Origin: CAVVEQ01 sp963802095
GTDB taxonomy: Bacteria; Chloroflexota; Anaerolineae; Anaerolineales; Anaerolineaceae
DNA length: 64,000 nucleotides
Assembly (NCBI GenBank): GCA_963802095.1
Contig: CAWDHI010000007.1
Location: 530,031 to 594,030 of the forward strand
Direction of reading: 5' to 3'
The position numbers were made by a program, and so were the translations under genes. Below the pieces are notes generated by a model. That model had not been told where the DNA came from and did no database searches. It worked only from the letters and a program-made list of their open reading frames with translations. Below, piece after piece: positions 42,953-51,533 of this stretch. How positions within the stretch are numbered: the stretch's first letter is position 1; every line of letters starts with the position of its first letter.

Positions 42953-43636
42953 ATGCGCGTACTGGTGATCGAGGATGATAAACGACTGGCGGAAATGATC
43001 CGAAAGATGTTAATCACGGAGCAATATTCCGTCGACCTCATCCATGATGGTGCTGAGGGCATGGAGCTGGCTTTGCGCAGCATTTACGAACTGGCTGTGA
43101 TCGACTGGATGCTTCCAGGCAGGGATGGGCCTTCGATCGTTCGCGCGGTGCGCAACAACCACATCCAGATGGGTATTCTAATGCTCACTGCGCGCAGCCA
43201 GGTGGAAGACCGGGTGAAAGGGCTGGAGAGCGGTGCGGACGATTATCTGGTAAAACCCTTCGCCATGGATGAACTGCTGGCGCGCCTGCACTCCATCAGC
43301 CGGCGATTCAACCCCGAGGCCGCGGACGTGATGGAGCTTCGGGTGGGAAACCTGGTGATGGACCTTCGAATGCATACTCTGCGCCGGGGGGAGAAAGCCA
43401 TCGAATTAAGCCGCACGGAATGGGATCTGCTGGAATACCTGATGCTACACCCGAGGCAAACCTTCACGAGGCAGAATATCCTCGATCATGTCTGGTCCTA
43501 CGAGGGCGGCGTGAAGGAAGACCTGGTGGACGTGTATATTTCCTACCTGCGTCAAAAACTGAATGTGCCCGGGTTGGGGGATCCCATCTGTACGGTCCGA
43601 GGTGTGGGTTACCGACTGGATCTGGACCATGCTTAA
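42953..43636 (+). CDS. OmpR-family response regulator
   Basis: A 227-residue two-domain regulator. The receiver has the acidic pocket VIEDDKR, the phospho-acceptor Asp in AVIDWMLPGRDG near residue 51, and the conserved Lys in DDYLVKPFAMDE. The C-terminal winged helix has LSRTEWDLLEYLMLHPRQTFTR and YISYLRQKL, ending TVRGVGYRLD. Its stop overlaps the kinase start by 8 bp. It probably binds the 11-bp tandem repeat upstream and controls the divergent PepSY/ApbE/heme operon and itself. Confidence 0.95.
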   Translation: MRVLVIEDDKRLAEMIRKMLITEQYSVDLIHDGAEGMELALRSIYELAVIDWMLPGRDGPSIVRAVRNNHIQMGILMLTARSQVEDRVKGLESGADDYLVKPFAMDELLARLHSISRRFNPEAADVMELRVGNLVMDLRMHTLRRGEKAIELSRTEWDLLEYLMLHPRQTFTRQNILDHVWSYEGGVKEDLVDVYISYLRQKLNVPGLGDPICTVRGVGYRLDLDHA

Positions 43637-45101
43637 GAGTTTACGGGTAAGGCTCACCCTGCTTTACCTGGGGTTCTCGTTTGTCTTTGTCCTGGTCATC
43701 GGCGCCGGGCTGTATTTCTTTTTAGCGAGATATTTTCAAACCACCACCGATCGTGCCCTCCAATTCCGGTTGGTTCAGCAATTGGATTTCCTTGGGTTGC
43801 CCGTCCCGGCAGACCTGGCGGAGGTTCGGTTCATCTGGCTTGGGGAGGATGACGACAGCCGTAAACCTTTCCAGCTATTTACCCCGCTGCCTGCCATACC
43901 GCCTTTTGGGGAGCGAACCCCGATTCCCGGGGAACGGGAAAACGAGCGACCTGAAAACGATGAAGATGAGAACGAGGAAAACCGGCCAACCCAGGTTCCA
44001 ACGCTAACTGGCAGGGAAGGCTACAGTTCAACCGGGTTCCGGGGGGAAAGCGGGGAAGTTCTGCAGGATTATGACGGGGAACTTTCTGCGATCTTCTTCA
44101 TGCAGGTGGATCCGGAAGGCAAGTTGATCGCCGGGGATGGTTCCTTCCCCGCCCCCATCGAACCGGTGCTGGATCCCGCTTCTCTTCCTCCGGGGGCTTA
44201 CGATCTATTCACCACCCGGGATGCCTCCGGGAACCAGTACCGTTTGCTCACCTTCGCGTTGCCCCCGGGAGCTCCTGCAGGTTACTTTCAATTTGGACGG
44301 CCAATTGCCGACCAGAACCGGTTGATGCGCGAATACCTGATGGGGCTGATGTTAATCGGGGGGATCAGCCTGTTGTTGATGGCGTGGGGGAGCTGGGTGG
44401 TGGCAGGCAGGTCCATCCATCCAGTTCAATTGGCTCTTGAGCGGCAGCAGGGCTTTGTTGCAAATGCCAGCCACGAATTGCGCACCCCCCTGACGCTGAT
44501 CCGGGGAACGGCGGAACTGGCGGTAAAAGGTACAAAGGATAAAGAAACAAAAACCGCACTGGGCGAGATCATCCGGGATACCGATTACATGACCGGAATG
44601 GTGGAGGATTTGCTTCTGCTTTCGCGGATCGACAGCGGCGCTTTAAAGTTCAACCGCGAATCGGTGGATCTATTCGAGGTGCTGGCAGAGATAGAAGAGA
44701 AGGCAGCCGGTCTTTGCGAAAAACGCAAGATCCAACTCATCAACAAAGCTGAGCCCCTTCTGGCGGTGGCGGATCCACAGCGGTTGAGGCAGGTGCTCTG
44801 GATCCTGATGGACAATGCCATGGAGTACACAGAAGAAAACGGCGAGATCCTGCTCGAGACCCTGGAGAAAGGTGATCAGGCCAAGCTGAGCGTGTGCGAT
44901 TCCGGAAGGGGTATCCCGGATGAACATATACCCCATGTTTTCGAAAGGTTCTACCGTGCAGATGACCGCGGCAGCCGGGAGGGGGCGGGGTTGGGTCTTT
45001 CGCTTGCCCGTTCACTCATTGAAGGCATGGGTGGCAGGATCGATCTCCGCAGCAAAGAAGGAAAAGGCACCCGGGTGATCATCACCCTGGAACGCGCGTG
45101 A
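43629..45101 (+). CDS. Membrane sensor histidine kinase
   Basis: A 490-residue kinase. The ATG at 43629 overlaps the regulator stop. Transmembrane helix 1 covers residues 8-30 and helix 2 near 235-260. The outside loop of about 200 residues has a strongly acidic segment (ENERPENDEDENEENRP), which could sense cations or metals. HisKA has VANASHELRTPLTLIRG. HATPase has DNAMEYTEENG, DSGRGIPDEHIPHVF and GAGLGLSLARSLIEG. The acidic loop parallels the acidic/His tail of the divergent PepSY protein, so a metal signal is plausible but unproven. Confidence 0.93.
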   Translation: MLKSLRVRLTLLYLGFSFVFVLVIGAGLYFFLARYFQTTTDRALQFRLVQQLDFLGLPVPADLAEVRFIWLGEDDDSRKPFQLFTPLPAIPPFGERTPIPGERENERPENDEDENEENRPTQVPTLTGREGYSSTGFRGESGEVLQDYDGELSAIFFMQVDPEGKLIAGDGSFPAPIEPVLDPASLPPGAYDLFTTRDASGNQYRLLTFALPPGAPAGYFQFGRPIADQNRLMREYLMGLMLIGGISLLLMAWGSWVVAGRSIHPVQLALERQQGFVANASHELRTPLTLIRGTAELAVKGTKDKETKTALGEIIRDTDYMTGMVEDLLLLSRIDSGALKFNRESVDLFEVLAEIEEKAAGLCEKRKIQLINKAEPLLAVADPQRLRQVLWILMDNAMEYTEENGEILLETLEKGDQAKLSVCDSGRGIPDEHIPHVFERFYRADDRGSREGAGLGLSLARSLIEGMGGRIDLRSKEGKGTRVIITLERA

Positions 45102-45119
45102 TATAATCGCGGTGAAAAG

Positions 45120-45192
45120 GGGCCCGTAGCTCAGTGGTTAGAGCGAGCGGCTCATAACCGCCAGGTCGCTGGTTCGATCCCAGCCGGGCCCA
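45120..45192 (+). tRNA. tRNA with CAT anticodon (Ile2 favoured, elongator Met possible)
   Basis: A cloverleaf with acceptor GGGCCCG/CGGGCCC, D-arm GCTCAGTGGTTAGAGC, anticodon loop CTCATAA (CAT), T-arm GCTGG-TTCGATC-CCAGC, and discriminator A. C4-G69 and C5-G68 are the acceptor pairs recognised by TilS, and the body resembles E. coli tRNA-Ile2, so the anticodon C may become lysidine. The top anticodon-stem pair is an A-C mismatch. TATAAT overlaps the end of the kinase gene (45101-45106). Confidence 0.93.
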
Positions 45193-45403
45193 CAAAAACT
45201 CAGGTCTTGGTCCCCGTATTTTCAATAAAAATTAGGTTGCAATCTACAAGCGTTCGAGGTTGCATCCGAATGCTTATATCGCTCTTAATCTTCCCTTGCC
45301 TCCCATAGATTCTTTGGTAGAATCCTCTGGTTCGGTTGCCGCCGGACTCTATTACTTAATATGGGATGGCGGTTCGAAAATTATTTGATTTATGTGAGTA
45401 TTG

Positions 45404-47329
45404 ATGGAACTTTCAGATCTTAAGCATTTCATTATCGGCGATCCCTTCCCCTCCAGCCGGGAATCGCATGAGAGGCTGGATAAAATTCGCGGACTGGCGA
45501 TCTTTGCCTCCGATACGATCTCCTCAAACGCCTATGCCACCGAAGCGATCATGACGGTGTTGATCATTCTGGGAAGCGGTGCCCTGGTGATGACCCTGCC
45601 AATCGCACTGGCAGTGACCGGGCTGGTGCTGCTGGTGGTTTTCAGTTATATCCAGACCATTATCCATTACCCTGAAGGTGGTGGGTCATACATGGTCTCG
45701 AAGGATAATCTTGGTAAGTTTCCTTCGCTTCTTGCTGCTGCGGCCTTATTAATTGATTACATTATGACCGTTTCTGTTTCCACCGCAGCCGGGGTGCGGG
45801 CGGTCACATCTGCTTTTCCGGAAGCTTACCCGTACAGGGTATTAATCGCCCTCGTTGCAGTGGCTTTAATTGCTTGGTTAAATCTCAGAGGCGCTAGGGA
45901 GAGCGGTGCAGTATTTTCTCTCCCTACTTACGGTTTCATTTTCGGGATGCTGGTGATGCTTACCATAGGCATGGCCCGTTACTTCGGCTGGTTTGGTGCA
46001 TCTCCTCTCGTGGTTAATTCAGAGGTGATACCGCCGATGACAACCCTAACAGGGTTTGCTTTGATCTGGCTGGTGCTTAGAGCTTTCTCGGGTGGTTGTA
46101 CCGCGCTGACTGGAATTGAAGCAATCAGCGATGGTGTAAAAGCATTCAAGAAACCTGAATCAAAAAACGCAGCCATTGTCATGGTTGTTATGTCTATAAT
46201 TGCCACCACTTTATTAATTGGTATTTCATTTCTTTCCACAAAATTAAGCCTGGTTCCTGAAGAGAGCGAATCGATCCTCTCGCAACTAACCCGTGATGTA
46301 ACCGGTACTGGCTTCATTTATTTCTGGGTTCAGATCTTCACTGCCGGCATTCTCTTTATGGCTGCAAATACCGGGTTCCAGGATTTCCCGCGACTTTCGT
46401 TTTTCCTCGCCCGGGATAATTTCCTGCCGCGCTGGTTCCAGAACCGGGGTGATCGTCTGGTATTCAGTTCAGGGATTGCTGCATTGGCTATACTCTCAGG
46501 TTTGATGCTCATCATTTTTCAAGCGGATGAGATTGGGATGCTGCCCTTGTACGCGATTGGTGTGATGATGGCATTCAGCCTTTCACAGAGTGGGATGTTC
46601 CGGCTGATGAGCAGAATCGCCCACCTGAAACCGGGTGAAACCCTTAAAACCCAGGTGACTACCATTCATTATGAAAAAGGAGTGCACTGGAAACGGATTG
46701 TGAATGCTGTGGGTGCGGCGGTTACATTTATGGTGTTTCTGGTGCTGCTTTTAACCAAGTTCCTGGAAGGCGCCTGGCTCATCATCTTGATAATCCCATT
46801 GGTCATTGCATTCTTTTACAGCGTAAACCGGCATTACGAGCGTGTTTCGAATGCGTTGAGCACCCACGACCTGGACCCGCGCAAATTCTCCGATGTGGCG
46901 GATGTGGCGATCGTACCGATCGCGGATATTCACCGCGGATCTTTACTAGCACTCGAATACGCGAAGAAGATTTCCAAGGATGTGCGCGTGCTTTCCATCG
47001 TTACCGATGAAGCGTCACGCGAGCACATCCTGGAACGCTGGGAGCGTTTTTCAGTCTGCACCGATTGCACCCGGCTCGAATTAGTCGATTACGATTACCG
47101 CAACGTGTTAACCCCGATCGTCGATTACATCATCAAAGTCAATACCGAAGAATTTCCGCATAAATTGATCACGGTTGTTATTCCGGAATTCATTCCCGAG
47201 CGCTGGATCGCGCGCTTTTTCCATAACCAGACCGCTTCGCAACTTCGCTGGCGGCTGCGCCAGCATAAAGACATCATCATCATCGAGGTACCGTTCAAGA
47301 TCGATATGGATGTGAATATCGATGATTGA
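45404..47329 (+). CDS. APC-superfamily transporter, KimA-like (probable potassium importer)
   Basis: A 641-residue protein. Twelve helices cover about residues 45-480, and a cytoplasmic C-terminal domain of about 150 residues follows. The first helix motif IFASDTISSNAYATEAIMTVL and HYPEGGGSYMVSKDNLG match the KimA/YdaO group of APC transporters, which import potassium in Bacillus. Amino-acid transport is the alternative. The C-terminal domain (DVAIVPIADIHRGSLLALEYAKKIS) has a USP-like look. I see no c-di-AMP riboswitch in the 211-bp leader. ATG at 45404; a TTG one codon earlier is possible. Confidence 0.85.
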   Translation: MELSDLKHFIIGDPFPSSRESHERLDKIRGLAIFASDTISSNAYATEAIMTVLIILGSGALVMTLPIALAVTGLVLLVVFSYIQTIIHYPEGGGSYMVSKDNLGKFPSLLAAAALLIDYIMTVSVSTAAGVRAVTSAFPEAYPYRVLIALVAVALIAWLNLRGARESGAVFSLPTYGFIFGMLVMLTIGMARYFGWFGASPLVVNSEVIPPMTTLTGFALIWLVLRAFSGGCTALTGIEAISDGVKAFKKPESKNAAIVMVVMSIIATTLLIGISFLSTKLSLVPEESESILSQLTRDVTGTGFIYFWVQIFTAGILFMAANTGFQDFPRLSFFLARDNFLPRWFQNRGDRLVFSSGIAALAILSGLMLIIFQADEIGMLPLYAIGVMMAFSLSQSGMFRLMSRIAHLKPGETLKTQVTTIHYEKGVHWKRIVNAVGAAVTFMVFLVLLLTKFLEGAWLIILIIPLVIAFFYSVNRHYERVSNALSTHDLDPRKFSDVADVAIVPIADIHRGSLLALEYAKKISKDVRVLSIVTDEASREHILERWERFSVCTDCTRLELVDYDYRNVLTPIVDYIIKVNTEEFPHKLITVVIPEFIPERWIARFFHNQTASQLRWRLRQHKDIIIIEVPFKIDMDVNIDD

Positions 47330-47361
47330 CCGCAAGGATTGAAAGAAGATTTACAAAAAAC

Positions 47362-48384
47362 TTAAACCGGGACGTCCCGGTTTTTGATTTTAACCCTCAG
47401 GATGGCTATCTTGGTTGGATGGTTGAAAGGGGTTGGATCGGCAGGGGGTCTACGGAAGACTGTATGTAAAAACCCGGTAACATCCTCCGGCACCGGGATG
47501 ATTTCCTCCAAATCCAGGCAACCATCCCTGGCCAGGTTCTGCAGGGAACCCAGGTAATCCCTTCCGCTCAGGAAGATGGCGTTGTTGATGGTTACCAGGA
47601 AGCCGCCATCCTTCACCAGCGGGCGGACTTTGTTGACAAGGCGGGAGGTATCCTGCTGAGTGTGGATGGTCGCGCCTGTTCCGGATGAGAAGAATGGCGC
47701 ATCGAGGATGACGCAATCAAATTGATCGCCTCCCCTGCGCAGATGGCTTGTCAGACGGAAAAAATCCCCCACCAGAAAATCCTTTTCTGCAACCGGGAAT
47801 CTATTCAGGTGATACGTCTTCCTTGCGACCGAGAGGAACCTGCGCGAAAGATCGAGCTGGGTGACCCGGGCTGCACCCCCTGCGAGTGCGGCTGCCCCCA
47901 GGCTGCCGGTATAGGCAAAACAATTTAAAACACACCAGCCGGCTGCGTGATCCTTCAGCCAGCTTCGCAAATTGCGAGTGTCCAGATAGAAGGATGCGTC
48001 CTGGTTCAGGCGGAGGTCGAGTGCGTATTTGATACCATTTTCTTGAATGCAGCCTGCCGGATATTTTCCGAAGGTGATTAATCCTCGCCTGGCATCCGGG
48101 TCCGGGGAGCGGCGGGTTTTAATAAGGATACATTCAATATCCGGCAACATGTTCAGGAGGTAATTCTGGACCTCTTCCAGCGCTCCAGCCAGGCTTTCGG
48201 GAGGGTCTACTTGGTTGAAGATGACGAGCGTCTTCGCATACCAGTCGATGACCAGGTCGATATCGCTTTCGATGAACCCATTAAAAAGACGCAGGGCACC
48301 CTCCGGTTCGAGCGGGATAAGCCCAAGCCGGAGTTCGACCGCTTTTTGGATCTGTTGCATCAGTTCATTCAAACCGGTATTCAT
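47362..48384 (-). CDS. Class I SAM-dependent methyltransferase (RlmI-like)
   Basis: About 340 residues. The SAM-binding block LNCFAYTGSLGAAALAGGAARVTQLD near residue 155 and YLDTRNLRSWLKDH just before it match the rRNA-cytosine methylase family containing RlmI. The catalytic loop reads DCVILDAPFFSSGTG, where most members have a DPP-type motif, so target or chemistry may differ. The frame is open to a GTG at 48438, but that leaves only 20 bp to the divergent gene; ATG 48384 is used here. The start is uncertain. Confidence 0.8.
   Translation of the reverse strand: MNTGLNELMQQIQKAVELRLGLIPLEPEGALRLFNGFIESDIDLVIDWYAKTLVIFNQVDPPESLAGALEEVQNYLLNMLPDIECILIKTRRSPDPDARRGLITFGKYPAGCIQENGIKYALDLRLNQDASFYLDTRNLRSWLKDHAAGWCVLNCFAYTGSLGAAALAGGAARVTQLDLSRRFLSVARKTYHLNRFPVAEKDFLVGDFFRLTSHLRRGGDQFDCVILDAPFFSSGTGATIHTQQDTSRLVNKVRPLVKDGGFLVTINNAIFLSGRDYLGSLQNLARDGCLDLEEIIPVPEDVTGFLHTVFRRPPADPTPFNHPTKIAILRVKIKNRDVPV
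47364..47385 (+). terminator. Terminator between convergent genes at 47.37 kb
   Basis: AAACCGGGAC pairs with GTCCCGGTTT, followed by T. The A run on the other side lets it act for both strands. It overlaps the last codons of the minus-strand methyltransferase gene. Confidence 0.85.
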
Positions 48385-48458
48385 TTTCAGATACTGGTTA
48401 TACCTGATATCGGCCGAATTGAAAAACGAGCTCGCCACCCATTACGATTACGGGTAGA

Positions 48459-49244
48459 ATGGGCAGATTCATTCACAAGGAAAATATTGCGTTGAAAGAT
48501 ATTCAAATCCTCACGCTCGATCACAAGGAACACCAGATAACCTACCGGTGGAGAAAATCCACCCGGGCGACACGTTTCCGTGTCACGGTCGGTCCCCGTG
48601 GCGTGGAGGTGATCACCCCGGGCAGCGCAGCGCAAAGGGATGCGGAACGGTTCCTGCGCCTAAACGCGGACTGGGTGCTCGCCCAGCAGGAGCGGATCCA
48701 AACGCTTGAATCCCGGCGCAGGCCTCCTGGAGCTGCCATGGCGAAAAAGAAACCCGGTACGGTTTTAATGGAAGGGAAGGAATTTCGCCTGGAGCTTTGC
48801 GAAGATACGAACCGAAAATCCCGGACTTCTGTGGAGCAAGCAGGGGGAATTTTCAGGGTGAAATACCCGCCCGGCAATCCCGGGGGGGCGGAAGACGCAC
48901 TGGAGGGATATTTAAATAAGAAAGCCAGGGAAATGATTCCTGCGAGGGTGGAGGTACTTTCGGGCCGCGTGGGGAAAAAACCAAAAAAGATAACCATCCG
49001 CAGCCAGAAAGCCCGCTGGGGAAGCTGTTCGAGCAGGGGAACACTTTCATTTAACTGGCGACTGGTGATGGTCCCGCCGGAGATCCTGGATTACGTGATC
49101 CTGCACGAATTGGTTCATTTCGAAGAGCCAAATCACTCCCTGCGATTCTGGAAAAAACTGGCAGCCCTTGATCCAGACTGCCAGCAACACAGGCGATGGC
49201 TGCGGGAAAACCAATCCTATCTTTACGACCCGCTTGTGGGATAG
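48459..49244 (+). CDS. YgjP-like (DUF45/WLM) metallopeptidase
   Basis: A 261-residue protein. It contains HELVHFEEPNHSLRFW, an HExxH zinc site with a downstream His, and RSQKARWGSCSSRGTLSFNWRLV, both diagnostic of the YgjP/SprT-like DUF45 family. The N-terminal half is a beta-rich domain beginning around KEHQITYRWRKSTRATRF. A TTG at 48492 with GGA upstream could be the real start. Family members are putative zinc proteases; a substrate is unknown. Confidence 0.9.
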   Translation: MGRFIHKENIALKDIQILTLDHKEHQITYRWRKSTRATRFRVTVGPRGVEVITPGSAAQRDAERFLRLNADWVLAQQERIQTLESRRRPPGAAMAKKKPGTVLMEGKEFRLELCEDTNRKSRTSVEQAGGIFRVKYPPGNPGGAEDALEGYLNKKAREMIPARVEVLSGRVGKKPKKITIRSQKARWGSCSSRGTLSFNWRLVMVPPEILDYVILHELVHFEEPNHSLRFWKKLAALDPDCQQHRRWLRENQSYLYDPLVG

Positions 49245-49246
49245 GA

Positions 49247-49996
49247 TCAGGGTTTGTAGGTGATCACGAAGGGAGCGGTTTGGGGAAGCTCCACTTCGGA
49301 GGAAATGCTCGAGAAAGTTCCCTGGTATTCACAATCCGCATCCACGATGGGGCTCTCGCAGGAAACCCCAACAATATCCGCGATCCAAGTTCCGCCGGAA
49401 CCAGGTGGAAGAAAGGCGTAATATATCCCCAGCGCGTCTGTTTTTGCGTCCACGCGCCGGCCAAGACTCTCTGCTCCCTGGTGGATGGCAAAAACGATTC
49501 CGGGTATGGGCATATCATCCGGGCCAACCACCTTTCCGGTGACGAGGAACCCATCCGGCGTATTGAAAACCGGGAGAGAGTCCGTCTTGGATTCCGAAAG
49601 CATGAATTCCGATGCGACCCAGCCGACCAGGTCTTCATCTGTTCGCACCAGAAGCCATTCCCCGCCAGGCGCCTGACCGAAGGCGTACATGGGTGAATCC
49701 TTCTGGTAGGTTTCTATCTTCTCAAAGAGACGTCCGGGTCCCCGGCGCAGGTTGATCTGATCGACATTTACTAACAGGGTTACCGGGGAGATAGGGGAGG
49801 GAGTGCCGGTCGCCGTGGGAATGAGTGTTTCGGTGGGCGTTGGTTTGGGCGGGATTGGTGTCTCCGTTGGCACCGGCTGCGTGGATGTGGGCGGGATGGC
49901 AATGGTGGGAGTTGGTTCCGGGGGTGTTAATTGGACACAACCGGTAAGCAGAATGCCAAAGCATAAAAGAAGGGGGAGGAATGGGACAGTTTTCAT
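49247..49996 (-). CDS. Lipoprotein with SH3-like and Ig-like domains
   Basis: A 249-residue exported lipoprotein. It has a lipobox (FGILLTGCV), a Thr/Pro linker to about residue 75, a bacterial SH3 domain near 80-135 (VNVDQINLRRGPGRLFEKI to LVGWVASEF), and a C-terminal beta domain (GFLVTGKVVGPDDMPIPGI) like a carboxypeptidase-regulatory Ig fold. Four Cys in the final third include a CESPIVDADC pair. The ATG at 49996 overlaps the preceding stop (ATGA). It probably binds the cell wall. Confidence 0.8.
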   Translation of the reverse strand: MKTVPFLPLLLCFGILLTGCVQLTPPEPTPTIAIPPTSTQPVPTETPIPPKPTPTETLIPTATGTPSPISPVTLLVNVDQINLRRGPGRLFEKIETYQKDSPMYAFGQAPGGEWLLVRTDEDLVGWVASEFMLSESKTDSLPVFNTPDGFLVTGKVVGPDDMPIPGIVFAIHQGAESLGRRVDAKTDALGIYYAFLPPGSGGTWIADIVGVSCESPIVDADCEYQGTFSSISSEVELPQTAPFVITYKP

Positions 49997-50262
49997 CTTT
50001 TTGCGAAATTCCTGGATTGGCTGGCCAGCCTCCAACGATTAACCAGCCCGTTGAATTCGATGGTGAAATGTGAAATATCCGGAGAATCCGGTTTCTTATT
50101 TTTGGGTCCGGCGATTTTTTTGTGAATTGAATCCGCCAATTCCTGGGAAAAACCGGTGGAGCGAATCTGCTCACTCCAGTTTTTCTTGTCCTTATCGGAG
50201 AAGGGGACTTTCTCGATGAATTTCAGGATCTGTTTCTCTTCGGGTAAATTGTGCGCGGTCAT
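49993..50262 (-). CDS. Small hypothetical protein
   Basis: An 89-residue soluble, charged protein with no family I recognise. AGGAGG six bases before the ATG at 50262 decides the start. The first half is helical and Lys/Glu-rich (EKQILKFIEKVPFSDKDKKNW); a disordered Pro/Lys stretch follows. It is coupled to the SH3 lipoprotein gene by an ATGA overlap. Confidence 0.7.
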   Translation of the reverse strand: MTAHNLPEEKQILKFIEKVPFSDKDKKNWSEQIRSTGFSQELADSIHKKIAGPKNKKPDSPDISHFTIEFNGLVNRWRLASQSRNFAKR

Positions 50263-50351
50263 CTTGAGCCTCCTTTTTCCCGGGTTCCGGATTATCAATC
50301 CTGAATGTTACCATACCTTTACTTTGGATCGTTGACCATGAAGTTGGAAAA

Positions 50352-51074
50352 TTAATAGGTGAATGGCTGAATTCCACCCTCCATCTGCTGGAGAGCCGGG
50401 GCAAGCGCGGCGAATGATACAGCAACGAGAATTCCGCCGAAAATGATCAATACTACAAGCGGGATGAGAACGACCGCTGCGGCTTTTCCCCCACCGATCG
50501 CATGGACCGCATTGATGGAGATACCGAACAGGACGAGCATGTAAATGGTGACAGGAAAAACAAGGAACGGCCCTGCCACTGGTAAACTGCCAAGAACCGC
50601 CATAATGACAGTAAGGGGCACATAGAATGTGGAAGCAGCGAAGGCGACCTGACCGAAGGTGCCGCTTCCGCCAAACATTTTTGCTAGCAGGTTGTAAATG
50701 CCGCAGGAGATGATGAATCCCAGCACACCCAGGAGCGCAGCGAACGGGGCGCAGCATACCAGTGACATCAGGGAGGCTGTGCCGAGCAAAGGACCCAGTC
50801 CACCGAACTGGTTTTCCATCTGTGAGGTGAGGCTATCCAAGGATGAAACCCCGAAAAGAGCCTGTAAGCCGATCTGGATCAGGTAGGATATTAATAATGC
50901 CATTCCCACCCAGAGGTAAGGCGTGCGCAGGGATTTGGGATCCTGAAGCAATTCCTGGAAGGTTGAAACGGCTGGTTTGGAGATCGCGTAGCCCCAGATA
51001 TCGAGCCAGCTCAATTGCTCTTCAGGGATAGGTTCAATCGGCGGGGGTGTGGTTTCGAACGGAGTGTCGTTCAT
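50352..51074 (-). CDS. Yip1-family membrane protein
   Basis: A 240-residue protein. The Pro-rich cytoplasmic N-terminus ends EEQLSWLDIWGYAISKPAVSTFQELLQDP, typical of the Yip1 domain. Five hydrophobic segments follow, with Cys-rich spots in the second and third. Bacterial Yip1 proteins have no settled function. It is a single gene. Confidence 0.82.
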   Translation of the reverse strand: MNDTPFETTPPPIEPIPEEQLSWLDIWGYAISKPAVSTFQELLQDPKSLRTPYLWVGMALLISYLIQIGLQALFGVSSLDSLTSQMENQFGGLGPLLGTASLMSLVCCAPFAALLGVLGFIISCGIYNLLAKMFGGSGTFGQVAFAASTFYVPLTVIMAVLGSLPVAGPFLVFPVTIYMLVLFGISINAVHAIGGGKAAAVVLIPLVVLIIFGGILVAVSFAALAPALQQMEGGIQPFTY

Positions 51075-51159
51075 GGTGATAACTCCCAGATGGAAAGGAT
51101 TTATATAATTATAAGGATTGAGGGATAAATTTCAACCAATAAAGGACCTCAAAACCCAC

Positions 51160-51188
51160 TTGACATGTGACAGTGAGTTTGCTACATT
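51160..51188 (+). promoter_or_regulatory. Cold-shock gene promoter
   Basis: TTGACA (51160-51165) and TACATT (51183-51188) are spaced 17 bp. The predicted RNA has an untranslated leader of about 85 bases before the ATG, which may fold in a temperature-dependent way as in other csp genes. Confidence 0.75.
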
Positions 51189-51280
51189 AATACTTGGCAG
51201 TTGACGTATGTTTGTGTTGGGTATAACCTAGTAACAGCAGCGCTCTGCCGAATATCAGGAAAAGAGGAGAAGGAGAAGAA

Positions 51281-51490
51281 ATGGCAGAGCGTGAGACCGG
51301 TACGGTCAAATGGTTTAATGCAACCAAGGGATACGGATTCATCGAGCGCGATCAAGGCGGCGATGTCTTCGTACACTACAGTGAGATCCAGTCCCAGGGC
51401 TATCGGACGCTGACGGAAGGCCAAAAGGTGGAATTCGCTGTTGTCGATGGCCCCAAGGGTCCCCAGGCCCAGGGCGTCACAGTGGCCTAA
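51281..51490 (+). CDS. Cold-shock protein (CspA family)
   Basis: A 69-residue single cold-shock domain. RNP1 (KGYGFIERD) and RNP2 (DVFVHYSEI) are both present. It binds single-stranded RNA or DNA and melts mRNA structure. AGGAGAAGGAG lies upstream of the ATG. It is alone on its transcript, between a clear promoter and a terminator. Confidence 0.97.
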   Translation: MAERETGTVKWFNATKGYGFIERDQGGDVFVHYSEIQSQGYRTLTEGQKVEFAVVDGPKGPQAQGVTVA

Positions 51491-51500
51491 ACCAGAAAAA

Positions 51501-51527
51501 AACAGCGCCGCGAGGCGCTGTTTTTTG
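51501..51527 (+). terminator. Terminator of the cold-shock gene
   Basis: AACAGCGCC (51501-51509) pairs with GGCGCTGTT (51514-51522) around GCGA, followed by a run of T. Confidence 0.93.
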
Positions 51528-51533
51528 TTTTAA

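Noticed and set aside
45193..45403. Possible c-di-AMP (ydaO) riboswitch before the KimA-like gene
   Set aside because: The 211-bp leader has a few G/C-rich blocks but not the conserved ydaO core, and I could not form its expected helices.
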